A stretch of DNA of 64,000 nucleotides from Cavenderia fasciculata (GCF_000203815.1 NW_004457735.1:248001-312000); one strand, 5' to 3'; positions 1 to 11,410 are shown, counted from the first letter of the stretch. Made by a program: numbers and translations. Notes: generated by a model from the sequence alone, not told the origin.

Positions 1-115
1 TTTGTTTTTTCAATCGAAGGGATTGATGAATCTATATTCGTAAAAGATATTTGAATTTTAGTTAGAAACAATTAATTGTTTTTAAAAAGTGAGTATAACA
101 TACCATTGTTTGAGT

Positions 116-280
116 TTAAGCCTCTAAATATTCTTTGTACTGCTCGTGGCTCTCATTGTCCTTTGTTAATTGTATTGTATCAATAATACCAATAAATGGA
201 TTTGTAGTTATAGTTGTAGTTGTATTTTGATTGTTTGTTTGTTGAAGTTGTTGTTCCAATTGAGATGTAGAACTAATTAA
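116..280 (-). CDS. 3'-terminal exon of an unidentified gene
   Basis: On the minus strand a T-rich acceptor ending TTTTAG at 281-282 is followed by 54 in-frame codons and a TAA at 116-118. The peptide starts LISSTSQLEQQL, runs through a Gln/Asn/Thr-rich part and ends KEYLEA. This composition and the acceptor suggest a real last exon. I could not find a convincing donor or upstream coding exon between 300 and 1100, so the rest of the gene is missing, very diverged, or the exon is a relic. A GTATGT-like site lies just past the stop, in what would be 3' UTR. No family is recognised. Confidence 0.35.
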   Translation of the reverse strand, partial: LISSTSQLEQQLQQTNNQNTTTTITTNPFIGIIDTIQLTKDNESHEQYKEYLEA

Positions 281-1037
281 CTAAAAAAAATAAAAATTCC
301 AAAAAGAGGAAAGGCGTGCCGTGCCAATTGTTGGTGTCAACATTCGTCATTTTGTATTAAAACTAATAAAAGGTACTCTCAATCATTTTTTCGAACAATA
401 ATAATAATAATCCTTTTAAAATCAAATAAAAAAATAATTAAATAAATATTGTTTCAAGAATAAATCTAACTTCTATAAAATATTGATTTGATTCATACAC
501 GTGAACAGATCCTTCATCAAACCAACCAACTAGTAGTTATATATAGTTATCATACTAATATTTTTTACTATTAGTAGTTTTTAACTGCAGTAAATTCCTT
601 TATCTGATCAGATTATGTGATTATTAAAGGGGATTGCAACAATTGTGATGAAATATCTGATATCGGAGAAACACATGCAATAGACCGATTCGGACTTTGC
701 CAAAACAATTTTATTTTTTTAAATTATTTCCATTTTGATGAAGATATTTTGTTATTTTCAAACACCCATCGATTGCCCACTACAACGGAAATTCAACAAA
801 AAACGAAGGGATCAAAACAACACAATCTTGCTTATTGCACCGATAACCGTATTGTTATCATAATAACTGTCCCTAAACAACAACAAAGAGCGATAGATAT
901 CCTATCCCAACCCCCTATGGCTTTCTTTGTTTGTTTGTCCGCACATCTCTTCAAATCTACGTTTGGAGTCCGACAATGAAGACAAACTGACAACCAAACA
1001 AACCAACTTGTTGCAAACATACTAATAACATAGTAGA

Positions 1038-1070
<33 letters not shown>

Positions 1071-1101
1071 CAGATAGATAGAGATAATAGTAGTATACAT
1101 A
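281..1101. other. intergenic, AT-rich
   Basis: No supported gene. A 120-codon open frame exists at 617-979 on the plus strand, but it starts with GTG, has no typical codon bias or splice signals and matches nothing I recognise. A GATA microsatellite lies at its 3' end, just upstream of the first GTPase-ankyrin gene. Confidence 0.6.
1037..1085. repeat. GATA tetranucleotide microsatellite
   Basis: About eleven GATA units with one GACA interruption, ending roughly 20 bases before the start codon of the next gene, so within its 5' leader or promoter. Confidence 0.9.
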
Positions 1102-2754
1102 ATGTCAACACCTAAAATAGTACCCTTTCGAATCGTTTTTGGTATGTTTATTGATCATCATATTTAAATCAAATATACTAACTTTACTCGGTTTTTTGTA
1201 ATTAAGTGGGCGATGGAGGGAGTGGTAAAACAACATTAGTTCAAGGTTTGTTTGATGTCGAACCTGTACTTGAAAGAGAGTCATTTAATTATCCTTATTC
1301 TCCTGCTGAAAGATTCTATGATCAATCTGTATCTGCTTTAAATATTCAAATTGTATGTCGAGAATTCATATATTAAGAGTTGGAGTCAGAGTGAGTCATC
1401 ATATGCTTACTTACTTACTTACTTTGTTTTTTTGATATAGTTCATTTATAGAGCACAAAGATTTGATAGACGTCAAAATCAAGCTTATGGTACTGCTAGA
1501 TTGGCAGTGGTAGTGGTTGATGTTACCAATCAAGTGTCTATATCGAACATTGGCAATTGGTGTGGAGAGATTGAAAGATACAGTCATGATAATATACATG
1601 TACTGGTAGTTGGAATGAAATGTGATGTTGATGAAGAGGACAGAGTCATGTCCAAAGAAGAGATCAACGCAAAGATTAAAACATTCTCTAACCACCAATA
1701 CATTGAAATGTGCCGAGACGATTTGCATAAGAAAAAGACAGAGTTTATGCATATTGTAAAGAATTGCTTCAACGGTGAAGTGATGTCTTGTTATTCAACG
1801 GTACAACCATTTTATAGTCGTACTGGTCAAGGTACCCCCGCACAGTTTGGTGCTGGATTGTATGGTGCATCTGCACGTTTACACTTGGATGCGATTCGAT
1901 GTGATGATTCCCACCACCTACCATTTCAACTACCGGTTCGTAGAGTCACCTATACTATTGAAGCAGCTGCCAATAACAACTCTCAACCAATATGTGATCA
2001 ATTATTCCAAAAGGTGGTGATGATTGGGACTGCACGTACCACCACACGTGATGCTGCAATCCCTTCGGTCTTTAAATCGGTGTATCTAGTCAGAAAGATA
2101 TTTGGACAGGTCCGCGAGATTCACAGACAATTGGGACTGTGGACTGTACCATTGTCAAGCAATAACGCTGCTTTTTGGTGCTCCCATCCTCGTCTTGTTG
2201 GTATGCTACGATACAAGTTTGCTTGTGGACATGATCCCATCCAATTCGAGTTGGCTTCCCACAACCTACGAATATTCCTTCGAAATAATCGTGACTTGGA
2301 TCTAATGAAACGTTGCTGTGATTTGAACAAAACACGTGTAGTTGGTACTATTGAATCGTGGTTTGTTGACGATGCATGTATATCTGGGTCACTAGAGATT
2401 GTACAATATTTACATAAAAAAGGGTATCAGTGGACTGTCCATGGATTCATGTACAGTGTTATTTTTGGTTACTTGGATATTACAAAATACATATCTCAAA
2501 ATAGTACCATTGCAAGTCCAAAATTAATTAAAGCTTCTAGAAAAAAAGATAAATCAAACAATAATAATAATATTAATAATAATAATAATAATAATAGTGA
2601 TTCCTCTATACTATCAACATTTAACCTTTCAGAACATCATATTAAAGAAGCCAGTCAATTGGCTCTAGTATACAAACGAGCGGAGCATTTAAAATTCTTT
2701 AAAAAGTTATTAAATGTTCCTTTTATTGAAAAGGTTCAATCTATATTTAAATAA
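1102..2754 (+). CDS. degenerate small-GTPase / ankyrin-like fusion protein, copy 1
   Basis: Three exons, 1102-1141, 1207-1352 and 1441-2754, with GTATGT donors and TAAG/ATAG acceptors, give 499 aa in one frame. The start is the ATG at 1102 that leads directly into the first beta strand (RIVFVGDGGSGKTT). Residues 15-22 are a perfect P-loop. Strand 4 (LAVVVVDVTNQ) and strand 5 (HVLVVGMKCD) follow the Ras-like order, but the WDTAG switch II motif is missing and the NKxD motif is MKCD. A middle segment of about 150 residues has no recognised domain. The C-terminus has ankyrin-like units of dictyostelid type (CISGSLEIVQYL, YSVIFGYLDITKYI), interrupted by an Asn tract. It is paralogous to the genes at 3434 and 8227. 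Nucleotide binding is plausible; ordinary hydrolysis is doubtful. The function is unknown. Confidence 0.85.
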
Positions 2755-3433
2755 CAAGAATTCTCTTCATTTCCTTTTTAAATAAGAAAAATATATATTA
2801 GTTAGTATATTAATTAATATATTAATTGTAAACAATAAAACTAAACAAACAAATTATTTATTTTAATACAAACGTCATTTTCTAATGGGGCTCTTTCCAT
2901 TTATTCCAACTCCATGCAGGGTAAAAGAATCTATAGTTTCAATAAAAGAATCCATTTGCAGGAGAATGATCATCTTTTCAATTGAAACTATAGACTCTGA
3001 GACCGATGAGGACGAATTATTAGAAACTTCTTGTTTTTTGGGTCTTTGAAGAAACCGACCATTGATATCCATTAAACTATAGATAAATAATAAAAGGTTG
3101 TTTCTCTTGAGTGTAAGGCTTTATGCCTTGGTACTTGATGTTTATCTTTTGCACAAGGTCGAGATAAAATCATCCGAGATCCAAGCAAGCTTGATAGAAA
3201 AGAGCACAATAATCGACTGCATCTTCTTGATTTGTTGTTTTTTATTTGACTATGTAATGTATAACTACACCAAACTAGTGTATACAACAAATATCCAAAT
3301 AAGAAGAGTATTGAAAAAAAGGATAATCAGATTTTTTTAAGAATAATGATTAAAAAGAATTGACAGGTTTTGGGTCAGAGTGAACTGCTTTTTTTTTATT
3401 AATTTTAATATTTATTTATTTGTTTTTTGTACA
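2755..3433. other. intergenic between GTPase-ankyrin copies
   Basis: AT-rich spacer holding at most one small minus-strand gene (2875-3072, listed separately). Nothing else is supported. Confidence 0.5.
2875..3072 (-). CDS. possible small protein or last exon, unidentified
   Basis: An ATG-initiated 65-codon frame on the minus strand starting MDINGRFLQRPKKQE, followed by a Ser/Asn tract and an amphipathic segment (IVSIEKMIILLQMDSFIET). The codon choice and Ser/Asn tract look like dictyostelid coding sequence. A possible acceptor (CTATAG) lies a few bases before the ATG, so this may be the last exon of a slightly larger gene. A Leu/Ile-rich 26-codon frame farther upstream could be a first exon, but no good donor connects them. 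No family is recognised. Confidence 0.3.
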   Translation of the reverse strand: MDINGRFLQRPKKQEVSNNSSSSVSESIVSIEKMIILLQMDSFIETIDSFTLHGVGINGKSPIRK

Positions 3434-4869
3434 ATGACAACAACATTTCAAGATAATATAAGTGTAGCTAAATTTACGGTTGTTTTATTTGGTGACCCGA
3501 AATCTGGAAAGACTACTACCATCAATACTCTCAGTGGTCAGGCTCAAACAACTACTACTAATCCTTCAAGCTACACCTTTACAACTCCTCCTTGTACATT
3601 TTATTCTGATCAAAATATTTCAACTGTAATACTTCAATTTGTATGTACAAACTATGATATATTATATGATCACTCTCATTATTTGCTAACACTTTCATCT
3701 CTATTCTCTTTTAAAAACTATAGTATAAAATTGAAGAACAAAAATACTTTGAAAGAAAAGATTATGCATACTATAGAGCTTCAAAGTTGGCCATTGTAGT
3801 AATAGACCTAACTAGTCAATCATCATGGGATAATAGAAATCGTTGGTTGGCAGAGATTGAAAGATATTGTGCCTATGAGATTAAAGTTGTGGTCGTTGGA
3901 ACCAAAGGCGATCTGACTATCAACAACAATAATCAGAGAATAGTATCTCAAGAGATGATTGATAGTTTTGTTGACCCATTGGAATTCACTTATATTGAAC
4001 TAATCAAAGATGGTGGTGGTGGATTAGATCAACGTGATCAATTTCAACAAATAATGATTGATGCTGAAAACAAAAGATTCATCAAACAAATGATTAATAC
4101 TTGTCAATTAACAATTAATTTTAAAAGAAATCAAATTAATAATAATAATAATAATAATTCAACAAATAATAATAATAATAATAATAATAATTTAACAAAA
4201 ATATTTTATATGGTATTTAATAACAAGGTATTATTTAAAAATATAATGGGTCAAGTCAAAGAGATACATAATATCATGCGTGTCAAAGCATACAAATTAG
4301 ATTATAGTCAACCACATTTTTGGGTATCACATCCATCTCTTGTCAATGCACTTTTATATCGACATAAATATGCTAAAAAGTATCTATTGTCACCATTGAC
4401 ACTACAATTTTTAGAACCATTCCTTTGGAACAATTCAAATTTTCAATTGTTTCATTCACTCTTTCCCATTTCCAACAAGTCTATACTCGATGGTGATGAA
4501 AGTAAGAAATTTGTAGATGCAAGTTGTATATCTGGATCTTTAGAGATTGTAAAGTACCTCTTTAAAAAATTGAACCTTCCATTTACTCTTAAAGGGTTCT
4601 TTTCATCAATCATTCTTGGATATACAGATATTACAAAATACCTTGTAGGTCAATCACAAGTTTTAAGGAAAAATCATGATCAGATCCAGATTACTCCATC
4701 AACCAAAATTATAATTACTAGAGATATTTTAATAGAAGGAATTAGATTGGCAAAAGCATATCATAGTAATAGAGATTCAACAATATTGGTTTATCTTGAA
4801 CATGAATTGGATAATTTAGAAAATGGAAAACCAATTTTAAAAAAATTTACTTCTTTATTTAAAAAATAA
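3434..4869 (+). CDS. degenerate small-GTPase / ankyrin-like fusion protein, copy 2
   Basis: Two exons, 3434-3640 and 3724-4869 (GTATGT donor, ACTATAG acceptor, phase 0), encode 450 aa. The P-loop is GDPKSGKT in the first strand-loop. The intron sits at the same place as intron 2 of copy 1, right before the switch II region, which again lacks WDTAG. Strand 4 is LAIVVIDLTSQ, and strand 5 ends VVVVGTKGD, so the NKxD box is TKGD, a variant also seen in Rho proteins. Asn tracts interrupt the middle. The C-terminus carries the same ankyrin-like units as copy 1 (CISGSLEIVKYLFKK, SIILGYTDITKYL) and the shared FW.SHPSLV motif. Head-to-tail orientation and intron position show origin by tandem duplication. 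Confidence 0.85.
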
Positions 4870-5037
4870 ATTAACCTTTTTTTTTTTTTATTTACATGTG
4901 TTAATTGTATAGAGATTATATTTATATGTTGTTTGAAAAAAAATATTATTTTGATAACAGATGGTATGGTAGTATTATAGTATTATTATTTGTTTAAAAG
5001 TGTATTTACAATTTGTTTTTTTTTTTTTCTATTATTA

Positions 5038-6991
5038 TTATTCTTCTTCTTCTTCATCATCGTCATCATCTGTGATATCATCGAGTGCCTCTGGTTTAAT
5101 AGTGGTAGGGGCTATAACCCTTTTTTGCCACTCTGATTTTTTCCTACAGAGAGGGCAAACCCCAACTGGATTCGTCTCTTCACAACAAGATGTACAGGCG
5201 TAATGCCCATTACAACTTGGTATCTCTTCAGAGGGGTATCGAAGAAAACAACAGTGGCAAACCCATCGGTAAAGAGAGGGGCTGTTTTCATCTGGCCAGA
5301 CATTCCTACAATTTGATCGATTCATGGCCAATTCGATGTGAGGCTTTAAAGAGAGACCGTTCGGTCCCTCGTAATAGCCATCCCATTTGACGGCTTCTTG
5401 GCTTTTAGTTGGCGTGGCAGAGATTGAACCCGGAATGGTTTCTTTGTGACAAGAGATAGTCTTGAGACTTTGGTGGCAGTAGTGATTGGTATCGACCAGC
5501 TTACATTTTAGTTTGGAATCTTTCTCGGATTGACATGGGGCGATATGTAAGAGTCTGTTGTTTGCCTGTTTCAAAAACTCGGTAAACATTTCTCCAAAAT
5601 CGTTGATATTCCAGTGGTATCTAGCTATCTTGTTTCTTTCACAGTATTTGGTAAAGGATACCACCACCAATGAAATGATTCTTTGTTGAAGTGCTTCAAA
5701 CTTGTCGTGAATTTGCTCGTCTATCAATGATTCAAGATTCTTTTGATAATCTGCAACCAAGATATTCAACATTGTATTTAAATACCATTTACAATCATTG
5801 TTGATTGGGCTTCTATCCAAATCAACAATTGAATGGTAGTCACTTGAGAACTTGTCCATCGATTGTTTCATTGAAAAGAGTACCGTTTGAGAGTCCCGGC
5901 GGTTTTTGTGGTGGCGGCGGTTGTTGACACCCAAGTTGGTACGTATGATGTGATTGATGTGGTTTAGTGTCTCTGGTTGGTTACACATGGTCGATGGAAC
6001 ATAAACCACATTGACAGAGGCATACAAGTCAATTAAATTTGATTTCTTTGGATTTGGACAATCCAAAAGAAATAAACTTGGTTTCTTCTTTTGATGATCA
6101 TTTGAGAAGAAATGGTCTCTTGCTTTGGCTGCATCAAGTAATGCGCTCGTTGGTACTGTATTGCGAGTATTCTTCAAGACCAAGAGTAGGTTGGGTTTGA
6201 CGTCAGAGCCGGTGGCCATGTGAATGGCCCTATCCAAAAGAGACTCTATGTTTTGAATGTCCTCGGTCAAGACAATCACATTTGAGTATTGAAGCAATAA
6301 CCTTGAATAGGAGTAGTACCTAAATATATCTTTCTTTTGATCGGTTGAGGTTGAATGGGTGGAAGGAGGCGGACGTACTAGTCCCCCACTAGTAGCAACA
6401 AGTACAACAGCATCACCAAAGCATGTAGTAATATATGAGTTTAGATTATAAGTAGTTGGTAGATTGTCGTTTGTAAATGTTTGATCGTTTACAAGCATTG
6501 CTTCCAACAGGGTTGACTAAAAAAAAATAAGTTGTTAAACATCATTCATCATCATCATCATCATAACAAATAGAATATATAACATACTTGTTCGGTTCCA
6601 GATTCTATGATTGAAACCTGTCGGTAAGTGTCATATATAGCTGCATTATGTATGAGATCTCTACCATTTGCTCCCCAAATTAGTTTGCATTCTCCATTTC
6701 TATGTTCTTTGATCTTGATAAACTTGCTGTTGCTGAAGCTGCTGCTGCTGTTTTGAGAACAATCTAGTGTGGATGGAGATACAGATGGTGTATTTTGATT
6801 TATATGTTTGGAAATTAATTATAATTTATATTATAATCTTCAAATTGCTCTTGACAAAATGTTGGTGTTTCTTTTTGCTCCGAATTTTTATTATTTTTAT
6901 TATTTTTTTTATTTTTAATTTTATTTTCGCTATTATTTTCTTCTTGATTATTATTATTATTAGCAGAAGCGTCTACTAGCATTGGCTCCAT
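5038..6991 (-). CDS. RING-finger protein, probable E3 ubiquitin ligase
   Basis: Exons (minus): 6588-6991 and 5038-6516, with a GTATGTT donor and TTTTTTTAG acceptor. The C-terminus, about residues 553-595, has the Cys/His spacing of a C3HC4 RING (CHCC...CNGHYACTSCC...CPLC), followed by an acidic [10 protein letters not shown] tail. N-terminal to it are a Lys/Asn/Glu-rich leader and about 400 residues of unknown fold containing strand-like runs (NVIVLTEDIQN, PNLLLVLKNT, SLFLLDC) resembling a degenerate nucleotide-binding core. The first exon is open in two frames that join only if one base is missing near 6813-6822; with it the exon has 135 codons and the total is 627 aa. An E3 role is inferred from the RING alone. 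Confidence 0.75.
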
Positions 6992-8226
6992 GAAAATATA
7001 TCTATAAAATATATAAATCTATAATTTAAATTTTTGTTTTTTTTTATATGAATGGTATTAGTAAAATTACTGGTCAGTCTGGTTCTGAATAATTTTATAT
7101 TCCCCAATACAATCGTCTTTTCTTATCAAGCAACATGTATTATTTTTCATATGACATTCTTGACTTAAAAATTCGATCCAGATTGTGTTTGTTCAAATAA
7201 TGTAAATTGGAGTGTTTTTAATATTATACACTGAATCAGTTGTGGGAATTCATAATATTTTTATGAATGTTTAATGTGTATGAATATGATCAGATTATTT
7301 TTAGCATCATTATGGATCTTTATTTGGTTAATAACCACAGAACAGGAGGATTTATTGATATCATAAGTCACTACTGATTCAAGGGTGGTGATTATACAAC
7401 AAGAAATATTTCACTGATCAGAAGTAGATCCAATTGGTGGTAATGTTGACTGTAATTCCAATAGATAAAAATAATAATATGAATATATTATGATTATTAT
7501 TAATATTATTAGTTCTCACACCTCATTTCAATAGCAGATTACAGTTTTTTTTTTTAAAAATAACAATAAAAGAAAGATATCTTCTATCCCCTCTACTCAT
7601 AATAACAATAATCCTAATAATCATCTGTATGTAGGCAATATAGAAAGAACCAATTATTACACTACTCAACTAAGCAGTAATACGAAACCATTAGAAACCT
7701 TCTAGAATCGATCAGATCCTAAATGTTCTCATCCCTCCTGCCTCTTCTAACGAGGTGATAGAAGCTCGCAAACCTACGTTTAGACCTCGGTGTTGTTCGT
7801 CTCTCCACAAGATCGATGATAATTTGTGAAATCTAGATAGCTCATATTAAAATTTTAATTTAATTTGAGTTCTGCAGCAGTTGGTTGGGAACGCAGTCTA
7901 CCAAAGATGTCTTTTGGCTTGATAAAGTGCCGAAACGTCAAACCTAGACGGATAAACTATGCCCTTTTCTCCCACCTATAGGGGGGTCTACGCAATGACG
8001 ACATCTGTGGAGGGGAGGGAAGATGGATGAATGGATGGAGGCCAATTCATCGGGGTATATATTACACTGATGATCATTTGGTTTGTTCATACATTCATTA
8101 TCCACACATACTAGTAAATATAAAAAAGTAGAGATAATATATGAATAGCAAGGCAGATCAACATTACAGAATCATCAACAACATCATTGTATCATCACCA
8201 TTGTTACATAACAAGTAGTAATAATA
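6992..8226. other. long intergenic region with a GC-richer core
   Basis: No protein-coding signal. The outer parts are AT-rich. The core at about 7720-8040 is clearly GC-richer than other intergenic DNA here and is described as a separate candidate. Confidence 0.5.
7720..8040. ncRNA. candidate structured RNA or conserved element (unverified)
   Basis: A block of about 300 bases with balanced base composition sits inside AT-rich intergenic DNA and has stops in all frames. It contains short words such as GAAGCTCGC and CTATAGGGGGG and several possible stems. The GAAGCTCGC word loosely resembles conserved region I of nuclear RNase P RNA, but I could not find the other conserved boxes on either strand, so no RNA family is assigned. 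The strand is not determined. Confidence 0.15.
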
Positions 8227-9329
8227 ATGAAGAATATAATGAATATCGTCATCATTGGTGACACCAAACTAAAGAAACCATTTGCAGAAACATTATTTAA
8301 TCGTAAATTCACAGGCAACTCTGATATATTTCACTATCCTCTATTTGATCTTCAAGATGTTATAAAGGATTGTTATCTGAATTTACATTTTATGTTGTAA
8401 GTTTTAAAAACAAAACAAATCATAAAAAAAGAAATTGTATTTATTATAGTCTTTATTTATATTAATATCTTTTATTTATTTATTTAATTAATTTTAAAAA
8501 AAGACAATATCAGAGGAAGATATAGGTAAACCTATATCTAACCAAGTTTATCATCAGATGCCAGATTTTTATTTTGTCGTTTATGATGTAACCAATCAAA
8601 GTGTATGTAATCTAGTTCCCCAGTGGTTGGAAGAGTTTGAAAATAGAGTTGTGGTCAGGGTCAACATGATGTTATTGGTATGAATCCCGATCCCGATCCA
8701 AATCAATCTACTCTTCAAACCAAACCAAACAATTTCGTTCAAAAAGTATTCTCTGGACGCTACCATTACTTTGAATTTGAAAAAGGCCATTGTATCGATC
8801 GAGATATGTCGAACCACCAATCTTGTTTAAAAGACATTGCTTTGAAAGCGCAATATTCTATAGAAACAACACATACTTGAACCGATTCCTCAAAGCTTCT
8901 GACATGTTGTTGGCTGATGCAGAAAACTACAAGAAACTAACCATCAATGATAGGTATAACAGTCCACACCGAAAAATGATCGATTATTGCTGTGTTGCAG
9001 GATCATTAGAGATTGTTGATCATCTACACAAAAACTATCAATTGACATGGCTAGAGAATGGCTTCTTTATGAGTGCCATTTTCAATCACTTTGAATTAAC
9101 AAAGTATATTGTTGATAACTATAAAAGATGTCGTAAAAGAAAAGGAAAGAATTCTCTCAATGAAAAGGGTCAATTTATTCTTGACATTAACATTATCAAA
9201 AAAGCTATAGAATATGCGATACTCTATCAACGTCTAGACCACCATAAATATCTAACCAATATTTTGGATAGATCCTCCACTATTAAACTTTCAATAGACA
9301 TTTTTTATTTTAATTCATTTTTAACTTAA
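8227..9329 (+). pseudogene. decayed GTPase-ankyrin fusion, copy 3
   Basis: Third member of the family at 1102 and 3434. It starts MKNIMNIVIIGDTK, but the P-loop Lys-Thr signature is gone (GDTKLKKP). The expected donor after the YLNLHF segment no longer reads GTATGT in phase. Exon 2 (from 8504) resumes with FVVYDVTNQSV, like copy 1, then loses frame near 8656 where the NKxD box should be, and again near 8850. The last frame (to 9329) retains the ankyrin-like end (CVAGSLEIVDHLHK, SAIFNHFELTKYIV). It also lacks roughly 150 residues of the middle found in copies 1 and 2. This is most simply a host pseudogene; if some frame slips are sequencing errors it could be a shorter, divergent gene. Confidence 0.65.
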
Positions 9330-9442
9330 TAATAATAATAATAATAATAATAATCATAATCATAAAAAAATAAAAGAAATTCTGTTTCCCAATTTACACA
9401 ATAATAACTTTACTCACAATATCTTAAAACAACATTTGTAAA

Positions 9443-9592
9443 ATGACTCAAAAAACCATCTCTACCATTGCTAAGTTACAATTTAAAACCTCTTCGGCTA
9501 ATTTTGAATCTAATTATTTCGTTGTTCAAAAAGTGTTGTTTGGTCAATTTACAATTCCAAAAAGTATAAATAAAGGGGCCCCCTCATTTTAA
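9443..9592 (+). CDS. possible small protein (49 aa), unidentified
   Basis: ATG-initiated frame starting MTQKTISTIAKLQF, with an A-rich leader before the ATG as in dictyostelid genes. It ends in a TAA 27 bases before the next ORF, so it may be a small gene, a relic, or an upstream ORF of the 9619 transcript. No domain is visible. Confidence 0.3.
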   Translation: MTQKTISTIAKLQFKTSSANFESNYFVVQKVLFGQFTIPKSINKGAPSF

Positions 9593-9618
9593 AAATAATA
9601 GAATAGAAGTAATAAAAA

Positions 9619-9975
9619 ATGGAATATATAGTTAGAGTTCCAATTGATACCTCTCTTGAAAAAATCGAATTTCAAGTAGACGACCCACTTCTTCCATTTA
9701 GATGGAGTTACTCGTGGTATATGGCAACTGGAAAGTGTACAATGGGCTATCTTTATAAAGATTCTGCACCATATGGAGCCTACGACATATACCATCAAAT
9801 TATGAATGACTCCAAGGGAACCTCTGAAACAAAGCATACCAACAACACTCATACTGAAAAGGAAACCAAAGGAGCCATTCCCATCCACCAGTGGTATCTC
9901 TCACCAAACACTGGATGGCACGAAATGAAATTTAAAGTTAATTCATTGGTCTATGGAACTATCCCTTTCCATTAA
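9619..9975 (+). CDS. small single-exon protein (118 aa), unidentified
   Basis: Intact ATG-initiated frame preceded by an AATAAAAA leader. The protein begins MEYIVRVPIDTS, has a Trp/Tyr-rich core (RWSYSWYMATGKC), a short charged Thr/Asn/Lys segment and ends SLVYGTIPFH. There is no signal peptide or membrane segment, so it is probably cytosolic. The balance of aromatic residues and Gly looks like a small beta-sheet fold. I do not recognise the family. Confidence 0.6.
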   Translation: MEYIVRVPIDTSLEKIEFQVDDPLLPFRWSYSWYMATGKCTMGYLYKDSAPYGAYDIYHQIMNDSKGTSETKHTNNTHTEKETKGAIPIHQWYLSPNTGWHEMKFKVNSLVYGTIPFH

Positions 9976-10572
9976 AATGAAAAAATATACATTACCGCCT
10001 TTCCATTAAATAAAAAATATATGTTTGTATAAAAACTAAAAAATAAATAAATAAACATTGTGTTCAAAAATTAATTGAATAACCCCACCCCCTCATTAGA
10101 GATAATTCAACAATTTAGTATCATTGTTTTAACCCTCTTTTTTTTGATAGAGATAAACAATGAAAAGAAGAAAGAGAAGAACAAGATATACAGATTACAA
10201 TGAACATTTGATAAATAGGTCATTATGAATAGGGATAATAGTTGAAAGAAAGGAAACAACATTGGTGCACCACACACTGCCACTTTGCTAATCATACTAT
10301 ACTCATGGTGTGTTTCTAGTTGATTCTAGCATGCTAGGAAGGAGGATGAGGAGGGTTCACAGTTGTAGTAGTAATGTTTGTTGCCCGACGACGACGACGA
10401 CTAGTACACCACATCTAATTCCAAGAGATTGATTATCTGTATTCCACCCACACATATGCACATCACCACCCATCAAAAACAACTAGTCTAGAGTATAAAT
10501 TCAACATTCCAGAGATTCTAGACAATTAATTACATTTGACTATTATTACACATTAATTGTATCACCAAAAAT
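9976..10572. other. intergenic
   Basis: AT-rich with a GACGACGACGAC run near 10386-10400 and the 5' region of the membrane-protein gene. No gene or RNA is recognised. Confidence 0.6.
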
Positions 10573-11410
10573 ATGTTTTATACAGCAACACCAGTAAAGT
10601 TAAGATTGCTATTTGCATTTACAATGGCAGTATTCTGTCTCTTGATGCTATCGTGTATCATGCCAATGGCAATTGGAAGAAAACCAAAGTTGGATGGTCA
10701 TCCAGACCATATTCATTTCCATCTATATCAAGCTTATTATCATTCTAAAAATGATGTTAAAGTATGTAAAACATGTAACATCAACAAACTAAATATACAT
10801 ATAAATATTAATTTGTTTTTTTAAGGAAATTAAATATTCTGGACCATTATTAAATACAACATTACCAACTCTATTATTTATGTTTATATCATTATTCGGT
10901 ACTATTATTACATGGGCATTAATCCATTCCAACAAAGCTACCATGTCAAAAGCATTAAAGTGTTTAAAGATTGGTAATGTCGTAGCATTTATATCAATGG
11001 TGATTGCAGTAGCCAACTTTCAATCGTTTCATTACTTTATCAACCGTGATCACCAGTTTTGTCCATCTACCGGTGATTGGTGTCACCACCATCGTCTTGG
11101 ATACGGTTACTTTTCAATCATTGGTGTATGTGTCTTGATGTTTATCAATTGTATTATTTCATTTACCTTGAAACCAGCAGTACTCGACCAAACCCAAAAG
11201 AAAAAGAAAGTTGACGAAATTAAATATCCAATCTATTATCCTGGATGTCCAGAAGGTATTTATTATGTCCAATCTCAAACTGTCACTCCACAAGAAGCTC
11301 CAGTTCAAGAAGATGGTGCAACCGAAATTACCAATAATAGTACTTTACAATCTGATGTAAATAATAATAATATTAACAACAATAATAGTATGAAAGATAG
11401 ATTAGTTTAA
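10573..11410 (+). CDS. four-pass membrane protein, claudin/SUR7-like topology
   Basis: Exons 10573-10761 and 10826-11410 (GTATGT donor, TTTTTTAAG acceptor) encode 257 aa. The first hydrophobic stretch (LLFAFTMAVFCLLMLSCIM) follows a 10-residue N-terminus. A first extracellular loop, rich in His and Tyr, spans the intron. Three more hydrophobic segments follow (LLFMFISLFGTIITWALI, NVVAFISMVIAVA, IIGVCVLMFINCIISFTL). Between segments 3 and 4 is a loop with two Cys (FCPSTGDWCHHH). The tail is cytosolic, Lys-rich and then Asn-rich. The topology recalls SUR7/claudin-type four-pass proteins of cell surfaces; no diagnostic motif proves this. Plasma membrane location is inferred. Confidence 0.75.

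Noticed and set aside
617-979. 120-codon frame upstream of the first GTPase-ankyrin gene
   Set aside because: GTG start, mixed residue use, no splice or family support.
9443-9975. Joining the two small ORFs at 9443 and 9619 by an intron
   Set aside because: A GTATAA...TAATAG intron can be drawn, but the downstream frame has a stop directly before the second ATG, so no fusion results.
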